Positions 17,468 through 25,903 are shown, numbered from the stretch's first letter. The stretch: DNA of 64,000 bases from Pseudomonas salomonii (GCF_900107155.1 NZ_FNOX01000009.1:231016-295015), one strand, 5' to 3'. The notes: a model not told the origin generated them from the sequence alone. A program made the numbers and translations.

Positions 17468-18223
17468 TTACTGAATGCTGTAGCCGCCATCGACCACCAT
17501 GTTGGCGCCGGTGATCATCTGCGCGGCGTCGCTGAGCAGGTACAGCGCCAGCCCGGCGATTTCTTCCGGCAGGGCAAAGCGGCCGGCCGGGATCTGCAAT
17601 TTGGCCTTTTCGCCCACTTCACCGGCCCAGGCTTTTTTGCCCAGGGCGGTCTCGACGATGGTCGGCGAGATGGCATTGACGTTGATCTGTGGCGCCCACT
17701 CCATGGCCAGCACTTTGGTCATGCCGACGATGGCGGCCTTGCTCGCGCAGTAGGCGACGTGGCGGTCCAGGCCAATGACGGCGGCCTGGGAGGCCAGGTT
17801 GACGATGCGCCCGCCGCCCTGCGCCAGCATGTGTCTGGCGCAGGCCTGTGCCACAAAGAAGCTGGCCTTGAGGTTGATGTCCAGGGTGGTGTCCCAGGCG
17901 CTTTCGCTGACGTCGACGGCCTTGTCCAGCAGCACCACGCCGGCGCTGTTGATCAGGTAATCCAGGCGCTGGAAGTGTTCGAATACGCTGTCGATGGTGC
18001 GCTGTATCTGGCCGATCTGGCCGAGGTCGACGGCAATCCCCAAATGCCCGTCGCCCAGGCCGGCCGCGACCTGCACCACCGCCGGGTCGCGGTCAAGCAA
18101 GGCCACGCGCGCGCCGCGTTCCACCAGCAGGTGGGCGCAGGCCAGGCCGATACCGGCGGCGCCGCCGGTGATCACCGCGCAACGGCCGGTGAGGTCGAAG
18201 GCTTGGTTCCAGAATCCAGACAT
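17468..18223 (-). CDS. SDR-family polyol dehydrogenase (possible D-threitol dehydrogenase)
   Basis: A 251-residue classical short-chain dehydrogenase. It has the NAD(P) motif TGGAAGIG at 19-26, the NSAG stretch near 91-94, the catalytic Ser in VNLASQAA and the Tyr-x3-Lys pair in VAYCASKAA, and a C-terminal VVDGGYS. Together with the zinc dehydrogenase downstream it gives the operon two stereochemically distinct oxidations. In the M. smegmatis tetritol pathways the D-threitol enzyme is an SDR (DthD), which makes that the favoured guess. It is separated from the transporter genes upstream by a 110-bp palindromic repeat. Confidence 0.78.
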   Translation of the reverse strand: MSGFWNQAFDLTGRCAVITGGAAGIGLACAHLLVERGARVALLDRDPAVVQVAAGLGDGHLGIAVDLGQIGQIQRTIDSVFEHFQRLDYLINSAGVVLLDKAVDVSESAWDTTLDINLKASFFVAQACARHMLAQGGGRIVNLASQAAVIGLDRHVAYCASKAAIVGMTKVLAMEWAPQINVNAISPTIVETALGKKAWAGEVGEKAKLQIPAGRFALPEEIAGLALYLLSDAAQMITGANMVVDGGYSIQ

Positions 18224-18248
18224 GAATGACTCCTCTCTCGATCGTCTC

Positions 18249-18358
18249 GATCGTTCCCACGCTCTGCGTGGGAATGCCGCCAGGGACGCTCTGCGTCCCG
18301 ATGTTGGGTGACGCGGAGCGTCACGGGATGCATTCCCACGCGGAGCGTGGGAACGATC
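18249..18358. repeat. GTTCCCACGC-family palindromic repeat, full copy
   Basis: About 110 bases bounded by GATCGTTCCCACGC and GCGTGGGAACGATC. Inside are four smaller palindromes, of the kind GTTCCCACGC-tct-GCGTGGGAA, GGACGC-tct-GCGTCC, GACGC-gga-GCGTC and ATTCCCACGC-gga-GCGTGGGAAC. It sits inside the polyol operon between the SDR gene and the binding-protein gene, where it could form a strong hairpin in the mRNA. Other copies are at 30004, 33175 (half), 38201 and 42206. Confidence 0.9.
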
Positions 18359-18361
18359 ACA

Positions 18362-19369
18362 CTACTTGCCGCCGCTGACCTGCTGGTACAGCGCATCCGC
18401 ATTCGCGTTAGTGACGGGCACCCACGGCAGGATGTAATTCCTGGCAGTGCCATCGCCCCATTTCACGTCTTTTCCGTAGCGCTCCCAGATCACCGATTGC
18501 GGCTTGTAGTCCTTGCCCGCCAGGGCGCGTAGCGCCACATCCAGCGCGCCCTGGGATTGGGCCTGGGCGTCTTGCAGGAAGGTGGTGACTTCGTCTTTTT
18601 TCGCCGCCTGAATCGCATCCGGCATGCCGTCGATGGACGTCACCGGCACGTCCTTGGAGGTCAGCCCGTGGGACTTCAGTGCCTGCACGGCGCCAAGGGC
18701 CATGTCGTCGTTTTGCGCGATCACGCCGTTGATGCCTTTGGGGTGCGCGTTCAACCAGTCTTCGGTGAGGGTCAGGGCCTGGGCGCGGTCCCAGTTGGCG
18801 GTCTTTTTCTCGATGATCTTGATGCCAGGGTGCTTGCTCAGCACTTCCAGTTCGCCTTTTTCCCGGTCGATCTGCGCCGACTGGCCAATCGGGCCCTGGA
18901 TGATCACCACATTGCCCTTGCCATTGAGCTTGTCGACCATGGCCTGGGCCTGCAGGCGGCCGCCTTCTACGTCGTCGTTGCCCACATAAGGCACGGAGGC
19001 ATCGGCTACTTTCGTATTGGAGGCGATGACCACTACGTCGTTGCTCATGGCGGCTTTCACTGTGCCGACCCCGGCCTTGGTGTCGATGGGCACGAACAGG
19101 ATGGCGTCGTAGTGCTGGGTCACCATGTTTTCGATCTGGTTGTTCTGGGTCAGGGCATCGTAGTTGCCGTCGAACACGGTCAGTTGCACGGTGCCGTCCT
19201 TGACCGCCGGGTGTTCCTTGAGCTCGCGGACCCAGTTCTGCATGAACTGGCCCTTGAGGCCGTAGACGGCCGCGCCGATCTTGTAGGTCTTGCCGTCGGC
19301 GGCAAAGGCAATGCTGCTGGCGAGCAGAGTGAGGGTCGCCGCGGCGGCCAAAGTGGTACCAAGTTTCAT
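18362..19369 (-). CDS. Sugar/polyol ABC transporter substrate-binding protein
   Basis: A 335-residue periplasmic binding protein of the ribose/galactose type (Peripla_BP_4). A Sec signal peptide occupies about residues 1-23 (cleavage after AFA). The mature part follows the RbsB pattern: NQIENMVTQHYDAILFVPID, VVVIASNTKV, VPYVGNDDVEGG and a hinge-side NGVIAQNDDMALG. It delivers the sugar or polyol to the RbsC-like permease and RbsA-like ATPase encoded upstream. Its length and lack of a lipobox suggest a soluble periplasmic protein. The substrate is inferred to be a tetritol from the linked enzymes. Confidence 0.9.
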   Translation of the reverse strand: MKLGTTLAAAATLTLLASSIAFAADGKTYKIGAAVYGLKGQFMQNWVRELKEHPAVKDGTVQLTVFDGNYDALTQNNQIENMVTQHYDAILFVPIDTKAGVGTVKAAMSNDVVVIASNTKVADASVPYVGNDDVEGGRLQAQAMVDKLNGKGNVVIIQGPIGQSAQIDREKGELEVLSKHPGIKIIEKKTANWDRAQALTLTEDWLNAHPKGINGVIAQNDDMALGAVQALKSHGLTSKDVPVTSIDGMPDAIQAAKKDEVTTFLQDAQAQSQGALDVALRALAGKDYKPQSVIWERYGKDVKWGDGTARNYILPWVPVTNANADALYQQVSGGK

Positions 19370-19403
19370 GAGTAGAACTCCGGTTATTGTTGTGGGTCGT
19401 TCT

Positions 19404-20381
19404 CTAGCGTTTTTTCTTGCGCCACACGTCGATCAGTACTGCGAACACGATGATCAGGCCCTTGGCGACCTGCTGGTAATAGGAGGACACGCCGAGCAGG
19501 TTCAGCCCGTTGTTGATCACGCCGATCAGCAGGGCACCAAACAGTGTGCCGACAATGCTGCCGGTGCCGCCCGACAGGCTGGTGCCGCCGATCACCACGG
19601 CGGCAATCGCGTCCAGCTCATAGGACACCCCGGCCTGGGGCAGGGCGGAGGTGGTGCGTGCCGAGAGCACTACGCCGGCCAACCCGGCGAGCAAACCCGA
19701 GACCACGTACACCGAAAACATCACCTTGCGCACGCCGATACCCGAGGTGCGCGCGCTCTTTTCATTGCCGCCCACCGCGTACACGTAGCGCCCGTACGTG
19801 GTGTAGTGCAGCACCATCCAAAAGATCAGCGCGACCACCGCGAAGATCACGATGGGCACGCCGATCGGGCCGATCTTGCCGATGCCCAGCGCCAGGTAGG
19901 CGTCGGGCAGGTCGGTGATCGGGCTGCCGTCATTGAGAATGAAGGTCATGCCACGCGCGATGCTGAGCATGCCGAGGGTGGCCACGAACGGCGGGATCGA
20001 CAGGTTGGCAACCATAAAACCGTTGACCACGCCCAGCATCGCGCCGGCAAACATCCCCGCACTGACGGCCGCCAGCAGGCCATAGCCCTGGGTGGCGACC
20101 ATGGCGCTGCACAACCCGGCAAAGGCCAGGATCGAGCCCACCGACAGGTCGATGCCTTTGGTGAGGATCACGTAGGTCATGCCCACGGCCAGGATGCCGT
20201 TGATCGAGGTCTGACGCAGGATGTCCATCCAGTTGCGCCAGGTCATGAAGTATTCGCTGGAAAACGCCATCACCACGCACAGCAGGATAAACACCAGCGG
20301 CAGGCCGAAGCGGTCGAGGGACAAGCGCAGGCGATTGCGCGGCGCGGTGGTCATGGGCGGTGCGATGGTTTTGGCATTCAT
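19404..20381 (-). CDS. Ribose-type ABC transporter permease
   Basis: A 325-residue inner-membrane permease of the RbsC/AraH family (BPD_transp_2), with 8-10 hydrophobic helices. The conserved cytoplasmic loop contacting the ATPase appears as GGNEKSARTSGIGV near 220-233, and GIDLSVGSILAF near 76-87 is the family signature. Its start overlaps the ATPase stop by 4 bases (ATGA), indicating translational coupling. It pairs with itself as a homodimer in this family, which explains why only one permease gene is present. Confidence 0.92.
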   Translation of the reverse strand: MNAKTIAPPMTTAPRNRLRLSLDRFGLPLVFILLCVVMAFSSEYFMTWRNWMDILRQTSINGILAVGMTYVILTKGIDLSVGSILAFAGLCSAMVATQGYGLLAAVSAGMFAGAMLGVVNGFMVANLSIPPFVATLGMLSIARGMTFILNDGSPITDLPDAYLALGIGKIGPIGVPIVIFAVVALIFWMVLHYTTYGRYVYAVGGNEKSARTSGIGVRKVMFSVYVVSGLLAGLAGVVLSARTTSALPQAGVSYELDAIAAVVIGGTSLSGGTGSIVGTLFGALLIGVINNGLNLLGVSSYYQQVAKGLIIVFAVLIDVWRKKKR

Positions 20382-21865
20382 GAGGCAAGACTCAACAAGG
20401 CTTCCTGGGAAAGGGCGGTGTCGGTGCTGATGGTCACCAGCCGGCCGCCCTTGAATACGGCGATGCGATCACTCAAATGCAGCAGTTCCGGGGCTTCGGA
20501 TGACACCACGATGGCAGCGCCACCGGCGCGTACGAACTGGTCGAGCAGGTGATAGATCTCCTGCTTGGCGCCTTCATCGATGCCACGGGTCGGCTCGTCG
20601 CAGAGCAGGCACACCGGCTCGGTCGACAGGCATTTGGCGAGCACGACTTTCTGCTGGTTGCCGCCGCTCATGGACGCCACCGGCAACTCCAGGGAACTGG
20701 TCTTGATCTGCAGGCGCTTGACCATGGTTTCGGCCAGTTGGGTTTCCTTGCGCGCATTGATCAGCGACCAACTCGACAGACGCTTGTAGGCCGACAGCGC
20801 AATATTGGAAAGAACGCTGCCGGTAAGCACCAGGCCACTGTCTTTACGGTCTTCGGTGACCAGCGACATGCCGGCGTCGATCGTGGCTTTGGGCAGGCCG
20901 ATGGGCATGGGTTTGCCTTGCAGGGTCACGCTGCCGGAGTCCGCGACGGTCAGCCCATAAATGCAGTTGAGAAACTCGCTGCGCCCCGAACCCATCAGCC
21001 CATAGATGCCGAGGATTTCGCCCTGGCGCAGTTGCAGGCTGATGTCGTGGAACTCGCCATTGCGGCTCAGGTTGTCGACTTGCAGGCAGGTGGTGGCGGC
21101 GCATTCGCGGCCGACCTTGTGGTCGATGCGTGTCAGCTCCTGGCCGACAATCCCGCGCACCAGATGGTTGCGGTCGATATCGGCCATGCGCCCGCTTTCC
21201 ACAAAAGCGCCGTCACGGAAGATGCTGTACTCGTCGGCGATCTGCGCCAGCTCGCTCAAGCGGTGCGACACATAAACGATGCCGGCGCCGCGCGCGGTGA
21301 GGCGGCGGATGGCCTTGAACAGGGTTTGCGCTTCGCGCTCGCCGATCGCCGAAGTCGGCTCGTCCATGATCATCACCTGGCAGTCATGGCTGAACGCCTT
21401 GGCGATTTCCACCAGTTGGATCTGCGCCACGCTCAGGCGGTGCATGGGGCTGCTGGCGTCGACCTCGAATTCCAGGCTTTCGAGCAGCTCGCGGGTGCGG
21501 CGGTTGAGGGTCTTGCTGTCGACAATGCAACCGGCGCGGCGCGGTTCGCGGCCCAGCCAGATGTTTTCGGCGACGGTCATATAAGGGATGGGCTCCAGCT
21601 CCTGGGTGATCATCGCGATCCCCGCCGCCAGCGCTTCACTTGGGCGGTTGAACTGTACGGGCGTGCCCTTGAGCAGGATGGTCCCGGCGTCACGCGGGGT
21701 GATGCCCATCAGGATGCTCAGGAAGGTCGACTTGCCGGCGCCATTGCCGCCGCACAGCGCATGCACGCTGCCGGCCCGCAGAGAAAGGCGCCCGTCACGC
21801 AGGGCAGGCACCCCGGCGTAGGCCTTGGCGACGTGTTCAGCCTGGAGCAGTAATGGCGTGGCCAT
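20378..21865 (-). CDS. Ribose-type ABC transporter ATPase (double NBD)
   Basis: A 495-residue RbsA-like protein with two nucleotide-binding domains. The first has Walker A GGNGAGKST, signature LSVAQIQLVEIAKA and Walker B VMIMDEPTSAIG. The second has GLMGSGRSEF as a degenerate Walker A, MSGGNQQKVVLAK as signature and LLCDEPTRGID as Walker B. Such asymmetric pairs are normal for this family. The start at 21865 (MATPLLLQ) follows GAGGAC; the frame extends 15 codons upstream without family similarity. It is the first gene of the polyol operon, whose promoter region at about 21920-21958 contains repeated TGATCA-type sites. Confidence 0.92.
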   Translation of the reverse strand: MATPLLLQAEHVAKAYAGVPALRDGRLSLRAGSVHALCGGNGAGKSTFLSILMGITPRDAGTILLKGTPVQFNRPSEALAAGIAMITQELEPIPYMTVAENIWLGREPRRAGCIVDSKTLNRRTRELLESLEFEVDASSPMHRLSVAQIQLVEIAKAFSHDCQVMIMDEPTSAIGEREAQTLFKAIRRLTARGAGIVYVSHRLSELAQIADEYSIFRDGAFVESGRMADIDRNHLVRGIVGQELTRIDHKVGRECAATTCLQVDNLSRNGEFHDISLQLRQGEILGIYGLMGSGRSEFLNCIYGLTVADSGSVTLQGKPMPIGLPKATIDAGMSLVTEDRKDSGLVLTGSVLSNIALSAYKRLSSWSLINARKETQLAETMVKRLQIKTSSLELPVASMSGGNQQKVVLAKCLSTEPVCLLCDEPTRGIDEGAKQEIYHLLDQFVRAGGAAIVVSSEAPELLHLSDRIAVFKGGRLVTISTDTALSQEALLSLAS

Positions 21866-21919
21866 CGGCGTGTCCTCGTGCTGTGAATTCTTATTAGGTC
21901 GCACAGTCATGTTTTGCTG

Positions 21920-21958
21920 TGATCATATGTGTACCAAATGAAATTCTGATCAGTCAAT
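21920..21958 (-). promoter_or_regulatory. Promoter/operator region of the polyol ABC operon
   Basis: On the minus strand TTGACT (complement of 21953-21958) is followed 18 bases later by TGGTACACA, an extended -10-like match. The promoter is bracketed by TGATCAGTC-type (21947-21955) and TGATCATATG (21920-21929) sequences. Both words recur fused together at 22099-22115 before the divergent rpiB-like gene. I infer binding by the SorC-family regulator encoded at 22674-23654. Confidence 0.5.
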
Positions 21959-22098
21959 CGCTTTCATTAAAAAGTTATAAATACGTCTGTTTGCGCGAAG
22001 TACGCCTGTTTAGACGGCTTTGACTGTGAGGTCAGCTAAAACTCGCTTGACAGAAGGGGCGGAATACCCGAGAAATAACTGAGCGAAATTTCATTGAG

Positions 22099-22115
22099 TG
22101 ATCATATGATCAGTC
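22099..22115. promoter_or_regulatory. Candidate SorC-type operator before the rpiB-like gene
   Basis: TGATCATATGATCA (22099-22112) is a perfect 14-bp palindrome, extended to TGATCAGTC on the right. It lies 34 bases upstream of the isomerase start codon, and its two halves reappear at 21920-21929 and 21947-21955 before the divergent ABC operon. A possible -35 TTGACA is at 22047-22052, though no good -10 follows. Confidence 0.55.
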
Positions 22116-22148
22116 TAAAGCACCTAAACGGCAGCGGAGCCAGACGCC

Positions 22149-22610
22149 ATGAACACACCTTTCCCGGTGGCTATCGGATGCGATGAAGCGGGTTTTGAGC
22201 TCAAAGAGCTGTTAAAGCGCCATATCGAGGCGCTGGGTTACCCGGTGACCGACTTCGGCACCCATTCCACCGCGCCGGTGCTGTACCCGGACATCGCGCT
22301 GGCGGTGGCCACCGCCATCAATGCCGGGCAGCAGCGCCTCGGCGTGCTGGTGTGCGGCACCGGGATCGGTATGGCCATCTCGGCCAATAAAGTGCTGGGC
22401 ATTCGTGCGGCCCAGGCCCACGACACCTACTCGGCCGAACGCGCACGCAAGAGCAACGATGCGCAAATCCTGTCTATTGGCGCGCGGGTGATCGGCGCCG
22501 AGCTGGCCAAAAGCATCGTCAAATCGTTTCTGGAGTCGGAGTTCGAGGCGGCGCGTTCCGGGGCCAAGGTCGAGCGTATCAATGCGATCGAGCGCGATGG
22601 GCATCAGTAG
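22149..22610 (+). CDS. RpiB/LacAB-family sugar-phosphate isomerase (probable tetrulose-phosphate isomerase)
   Basis: A 153-residue RpiB/LacA/LacB-type isomerase. The phosphate and active-site residues are readable: GCDEAGFELK at 10-19, the catalytic Cys69 in LVCGTGIGMAISANK, and His91 in AHDTYSAERAR, followed by the NDAQILSIGARVIG segment. In canonical RpiB the substrate is ribose 5-phosphate. In tetritol pathways homologues (DerI) convert D-erythrulose 4-phosphate to D-erythrose 4-phosphate. The divergent position opposite the ABC-dehydrogenase-kinase operon and the shared operator words favour the latter. It is followed by the regulator gene with a 63-base gap. Confidence 0.88.
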   Translation: MNTPFPVAIGCDEAGFELKELLKRHIEALGYPVTDFGTHSTAPVLYPDIALAVATAINAGQQRLGVLVCGTGIGMAISANKVLGIRAAQAHDTYSAERARKSNDAQILSIGARVIGAELAKSIVKSFLESEFEAARSGAKVERINAIERDGHQ

Positions 22611-22673
22611 TGGACGGGACGGGGCAAGAGTCGGGAGAATGGGTTTTTGACGCCGAAACGGAAGCCCGTCCCC

Positions 22674-23654
22674 ATGAGTGACAGTACCCAGCGCATCGCC
22701 AGCGATATCGATCAGATGACCGAAGTGGCGATGCTCTATTACCTTGAGAACGTCACTCAGGAGGCGATTGCCAAGCGCTTCGACCTGTCGCGGGCCAAAG
22801 TCAGCCGCTTGCTCAAACGTGCGCGCGATGAAGGGATTGTCGAGGTGCGGGTGTTGCAGCACCCGGCAATGAACAACGAGCTGGAGCGTGCGCTGGTGGA
22901 GCGCTTCAAGCTCGACCGTGCGTTGATTGCGGTCGACCACAGCGAACCCGACACCCAGCGCTCGGCCGTCGCCAGCCTGGTGGCCAATTACCTGAACAAA
23001 ACCTTGAGCGATGGCATGATCGTCGCCGTCGGCATGGGCCGTAACGTCGGCGCGGTGGCCGACAATGTGTTTTTGCCGGTGACGCGCAACTGCACATTTG
23101 TCTGTGCGATCGGCGGCTCGCTCAAGGCGGGCGAATACATGAACCCTGACCATATCTGCCGGCGCCTGGCCCTGCGTTTTGGTGGCGAGAGTGAAAGTCT
23201 GTATGCGCCGGCACTGGTGGCCAACCCGGAATTGCGTGGCGTGCTGATCAACAATGACACCGTGCGCTCAACCCTTGATCGCGCGCGGCGCGCAGACATT
23301 GCGCTGATCGGCATTGGTGACATGAGCGAGAACAGCAACATGGTGCGCATGGGCTGGTTCTCGCCGCAGGAGATTGCCCAGGCGCGGCTGTCCGGCACGG
23401 TGGGCGACATGATGGGGTATGACTTTATCGACATTCATGGGCAGCCGGCGGTCAACGCGATTCAAGGACGGGTGATCGGGTTGACCGTGCAGGAGTTGTT
23501 TCGTATCCCGGATGTGGTGGCGATAGCCAGCGAGAACACCAAGGCGGCGGCGACCTTGGGTGCGTTGCGCTCGGGGGTGATCAATACGTTGGCGACCACG
23601 GTGACGAATGCGCACACGATTCTGGCGCTGGATGATGCGACGCGTAAGTCCTGA
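22674..23654 (+). CDS. SorC-family (sugar-binding) transcriptional regulator
   Basis: A 326-residue regulator. The N-terminal helix-turn-helix covers roughly residues 25-55 (TQEAIAKRFDLSRAKVSRLLKRA). The rest is the SorC/DeoR-like sugar-phosphate-binding domain, with the typical VAVGMGRNVGAVADNV and FVCAIGGS stretches. Family members (EryD in Brucella, for example) repress polyol operons until a phosphorylated intermediate binds. The start is uncertain: ATG at 22674 with a weak GGA upstream, or TTG at 22647 with GGGAG upstream; I chose the ATG because the N-terminus then fits the family better. It probably binds the TGATCATATGATCA-type sites at 21920-22115. Confidence 0.88.
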   Translation: MSDSTQRIASDIDQMTEVAMLYYLENVTQEAIAKRFDLSRAKVSRLLKRARDEGIVEVRVLQHPAMNNELERALVERFKLDRALIAVDHSEPDTQRSAVASLVANYLNKTLSDGMIVAVGMGRNVGAVADNVFLPVTRNCTFVCAIGGSLKAGEYMNPDHICRRLALRFGGESESLYAPALVANPELRGVLINNDTVRSTLDRARRADIALIGIGDMSENSNMVRMGWFSPQEIAQARLSGTVGDMMGYDFIDIHGQPAVNAIQGRVIGLTVQELFRIPDVVAIASENTKAAATLGALRSGVINTLATTVTNAHTILALDDATRKS

Positions 23655-23674
23655 ATGGACAAAGGTCAAAAAAC

Positions 23675-23764
23675 TGTGGGAGCTGGCTTGCCTGCGATAG
23701 CATCACCTCGGTTTCACTGAAGGACCGAGTTGCCTGTATCGCGGGCAAGCCAGCTCCCACAGGG
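23675..23764. repeat. REP doublet
   Basis: TGTGGGAGCTGGCTTGCCTGCGATA and its complement TATCGCGGGCAAGCCAGCTCCCACA face each other over about 40 bases. It lies 21 bases after the SorC regulator stop and may act as its 3' end. Confidence 0.9.
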
Positions 23765-23863
23765 GTTATGGGTTGCGCTTACAGATTTTGTAATAGTTTT
23801 GCAGTGTGGGAAATTTGAGTTTCGACTGTACGATTCAAGTCCTTTTCTCACTGCAGGACTTGC

Positions 23864-24001
23864 ATGAACACCCTCTCGGAGCCTCCCAGTCGTCTTTCCC
23901 CAAGACATTCGCTGTCGCCGTTCCTGCTCAAGCACCCCGTATTCCGATTGCTAACCTTGTCCCGGTCCACTGACCGCGCCTTGCCGTGCCCGGCATTCTG
24001 A
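23864..24001 (+). CDS. Possible 45-residue leader ORF upstream of the TerC gene
   Basis: ATG at 23864 opens a 45-codon frame rich in Ser, Pro, Leu and Arg (begins MNTLSEPPSR, ends LPCPAF) that stops 23 bases before the TerC/CBS gene. AGGA at 23855-23858 is a plausible ribosome site. It lies inside a perfect 7-bp inverted repeat, CAAGTCC (23836-23842) and GGACTTG (23856-23862), so a hairpin would hide it. This could be a regulatory leader peptide, or just chance. I do not recognise the sequence. I looked for a yybP-ykoY manganese riboswitch here and saw no match. Confidence 0.3.
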   Translation: MNTLSEPPSRLSPRHSLSPFLLKHPVFRLLTLSRSTDRALPCPAF

Positions 24002-24024
24002 AATCAATTACGAGACGTTTATAA

Positions 24025-25590
24025 ATGGAATGGTTAGCGGATCCAACGGCCTGGCTCGGCCTGTTGACCTTGATTGTGCTGGAACTGGTGCTGGGTATCG
24101 ACAACCTGGTGTTTATCGCGATTTTGGCCGACAAGTTGCCACCGGAGCAGCGCGACCGCGCGCGGTTGATCGGGCTGTCCCTGGCATTGCTGATGCGCCT
24201 GGGCTTGCTGGCGAGTATTTCGTGGATGGTGACGCTCACCCAGCCCCTGTTCGAAGTGTTCGGCAAAGGCTTCTCCGGGCGTGACCTGATCATGCTGTTT
24301 GGCGGTGTGTTCCTGCTGTTCAAAGCCACCATGGAATTGCATGAACGCCTTGAGGGGCATGTGGCGCAACGCACCGGCAACGCCACTTACGCGATGTTCT
24401 GGCCGATCGTCGCGCAGATCGTGGTGCTCGACGCGGTGTTCTCTCTGGATGCGGTGGTGACGGCCGTGGGCATGGTCGATGAGCTGGCGGTGATGATGAT
24501 CGCCGTGGTCTTCTCCATCGGCCTGATGATCGTGGCGAGCAAGCCGCTGACCCGTTTCGTCAACTCGCATCCGACCGTAATCATGCTGTGCCTGAGCTTT
24601 TTGATGATGATCGGCCTGGTGCTGACCGCCGAAGGCTTGGGCTTCCATGTGCCTAAAGGCTACCTGTATGCGGCCATGGGCTTCTCGATTGTGGTGGAGC
24701 TGTTCAACCAGTTGGCGCGTGCGCGTCGCAAGAAGTCGGCGCAAGGCACCTTGCCGGTGCGCCAGCGCACCGCCCATGCGGTGATGCGTTTGCTCGGTGG
24801 TCGCAGTCTGGCGGTGGAAGGCGTGGATGATGACGTGGCTGACCTGCTCGGCGAGCCGGATGCCGGCCAAGGCCCGCTGTTTGATCGACGTGAACGCGTG
24901 ATGATCAGCGGCGTGCTGCAATTGGCCGAGCGGCCGATCCGCACCTTGATGACGCCAAGGGCCAAAGTCGACTGTATTGATCTGACGGACGATGCCGACA
25001 CCATCCGGCAAACGCTGATGCAATCGTCCTATTCGCGCCTGCCGTTGATCCGCAACGGCGCGGTGGATGAGCCATTGGGTTTTGTGCACAAAAAGGAATT
25101 GCTCAAGGAATACCTGGCCGGTAATGAGCCGAACCTTGAGCACCTGGCGCGCCGGGCGGTCAATTTGCTGGAGAGTTTTTCGATCCTCAATGCGTTGGAA
25201 CAGATGCGCCAGGAGTCGACCCATATTGCCTTCGTGATCAACGAATTCGGTGACTTCATGGGGGTGTTGAGCATGACCGACATTCTCGAGTCCATCGCCG
25301 GTGAATTGCCCGATGCCAGTGAAATCGAAGGGCCGGATGTTATTGAGGAAGGCGAGGGGTATCGCGTCAATGGGGCCGTGAACCTTAATCTTGTGCGTCA
25401 GCGTACCGGCTTCAAGGCTGCCGCAACCCAGGACTATCAAACCCTGGCGGGGTTGGTGATGAGCCTGCTCGATCGCCTGCCCGTGGTAGGTGATAGCCTG
25501 GAGCATGAAGGCTGGCGCCTGACGGTTGCCGCGGTAGAGGAGCGCCGGGTGACGCAGGTTTTGTTGGTTTCTAGGGCGCGTAGTCGCTGA
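24025..25590 (+). CDS. TerC-family membrane protein with CBS and CorC/HlyC domains
   Basis: A 521-residue inner-membrane protein like E. coli YegH/YoaE. Residues 1-235 form the TerC domain with about seven helices, including the acidic signatures ELVLGIDNLVFIA near 20-32 and DAVFSLDAVVTAVG near 142-155, thought to handle divalent metal. A cytoplasmic pair of CBS domains follows (about 290-420), with MTPRAKVDCIDL and FGDFMGVLSMTDILE. The end (about 430-515) is a CorC_HlyC transporter-associated domain. The suggested role is manganese or other metal efflux. The frame overlaps the convergent thioredoxin gene by 20 bases. Confidence 0.92.
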   Translation: MEWLADPTAWLGLLTLIVLELVLGIDNLVFIAILADKLPPEQRDRARLIGLSLALLMRLGLLASISWMVTLTQPLFEVFGKGFSGRDLIMLFGGVFLLFKATMELHERLEGHVAQRTGNATYAMFWPIVAQIVVLDAVFSLDAVVTAVGMVDELAVMMIAVVFSIGLMIVASKPLTRFVNSHPTVIMLCLSFLMMIGLVLTAEGLGFHVPKGYLYAAMGFSIVVELFNQLARARRKKSAQGTLPVRQRTAHAVMRLLGGRSLAVEGVDDDVADLLGEPDAGQGPLFDRRERVMISGVLQLAERPIRTLMTPRAKVDCIDLTDDADTIRQTLMQSSYSRLPLIRNGAVDEPLGFVHKKELLKEYLAGNEPNLEHLARRAVNLLESFSILNALEQMRQESTHIAFVINEFGDFMGVLSMTDILESIAGELPDASEIEGPDVIEEGEGYRVNGAVNLNLVRQRTGFKAAATQDYQTLAGLVMSLLDRLPVVGDSLEHEGWRLTVAAVEERRVTQVLLVSRARSR

Positions 25591-25903
25591 ACACGCACTC
25601 CAGAAGATTTTGCTGTTCGTCGGGGGCGCCGATGCCATGGAGGATTTCCACTCTATCGCCTTTTTCGTAGACCAAAAGGGTCGGTGTTCCATCGACCTCG
25701 TCGATCCTCGGGGTTTGGGATGGGTCAAGCAGCAGGCTTTTCACGCGACCGGCGTATTTTTCGGCAACGGCGTTGAATTTTTTATCAGCCCCTAAACACG
25801 CAGAGCAACTAGGAGAGGTAAACAGCACGATAACCAGCGGGTGCTCTTTGAGGATCCGTTGGTATTCATTAAGGTCATGAATAACTGTGTTTGCAACGCC
25901 CAT
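25571..25903 (-). CDS. Small thioredoxin-fold protein
   Basis: A 110-residue cytoplasmic thioredoxin-like protein. The redox motif is Cys33-Ser-Ala-Cys36 in TSPSCSACLGADKKF, not the WCGPC of housekeeping thioredoxin, and the cis-proline stretch is DGTPTLLVYEKGD. The start at 25903 (MGVANTV) has AAGGAG upstream; an in-frame Met six codons earlier lies before that site. The 3' end overlaps the convergent TerC/CBS gene by 20 bases. The partner protein is unknown. Confidence 0.85.
   Translation of the reverse strand: MGVANTVIHDLNEYQRILKEHPLVIVLFTSPSCSACLGADKKFNAVAEKYAGRVKSLLLDPSQTPRIDEVDGTPTLLVYEKGDRVEILHGIGAPDEQQNLLECVFSDYAP

Noticed and set aside
23765..24024. yybP-ykoY manganese riboswitch before the TerC gene
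   Set aside because: I looked for its conserved GGGGAGUAG-type and downstream motifs and could not find them.
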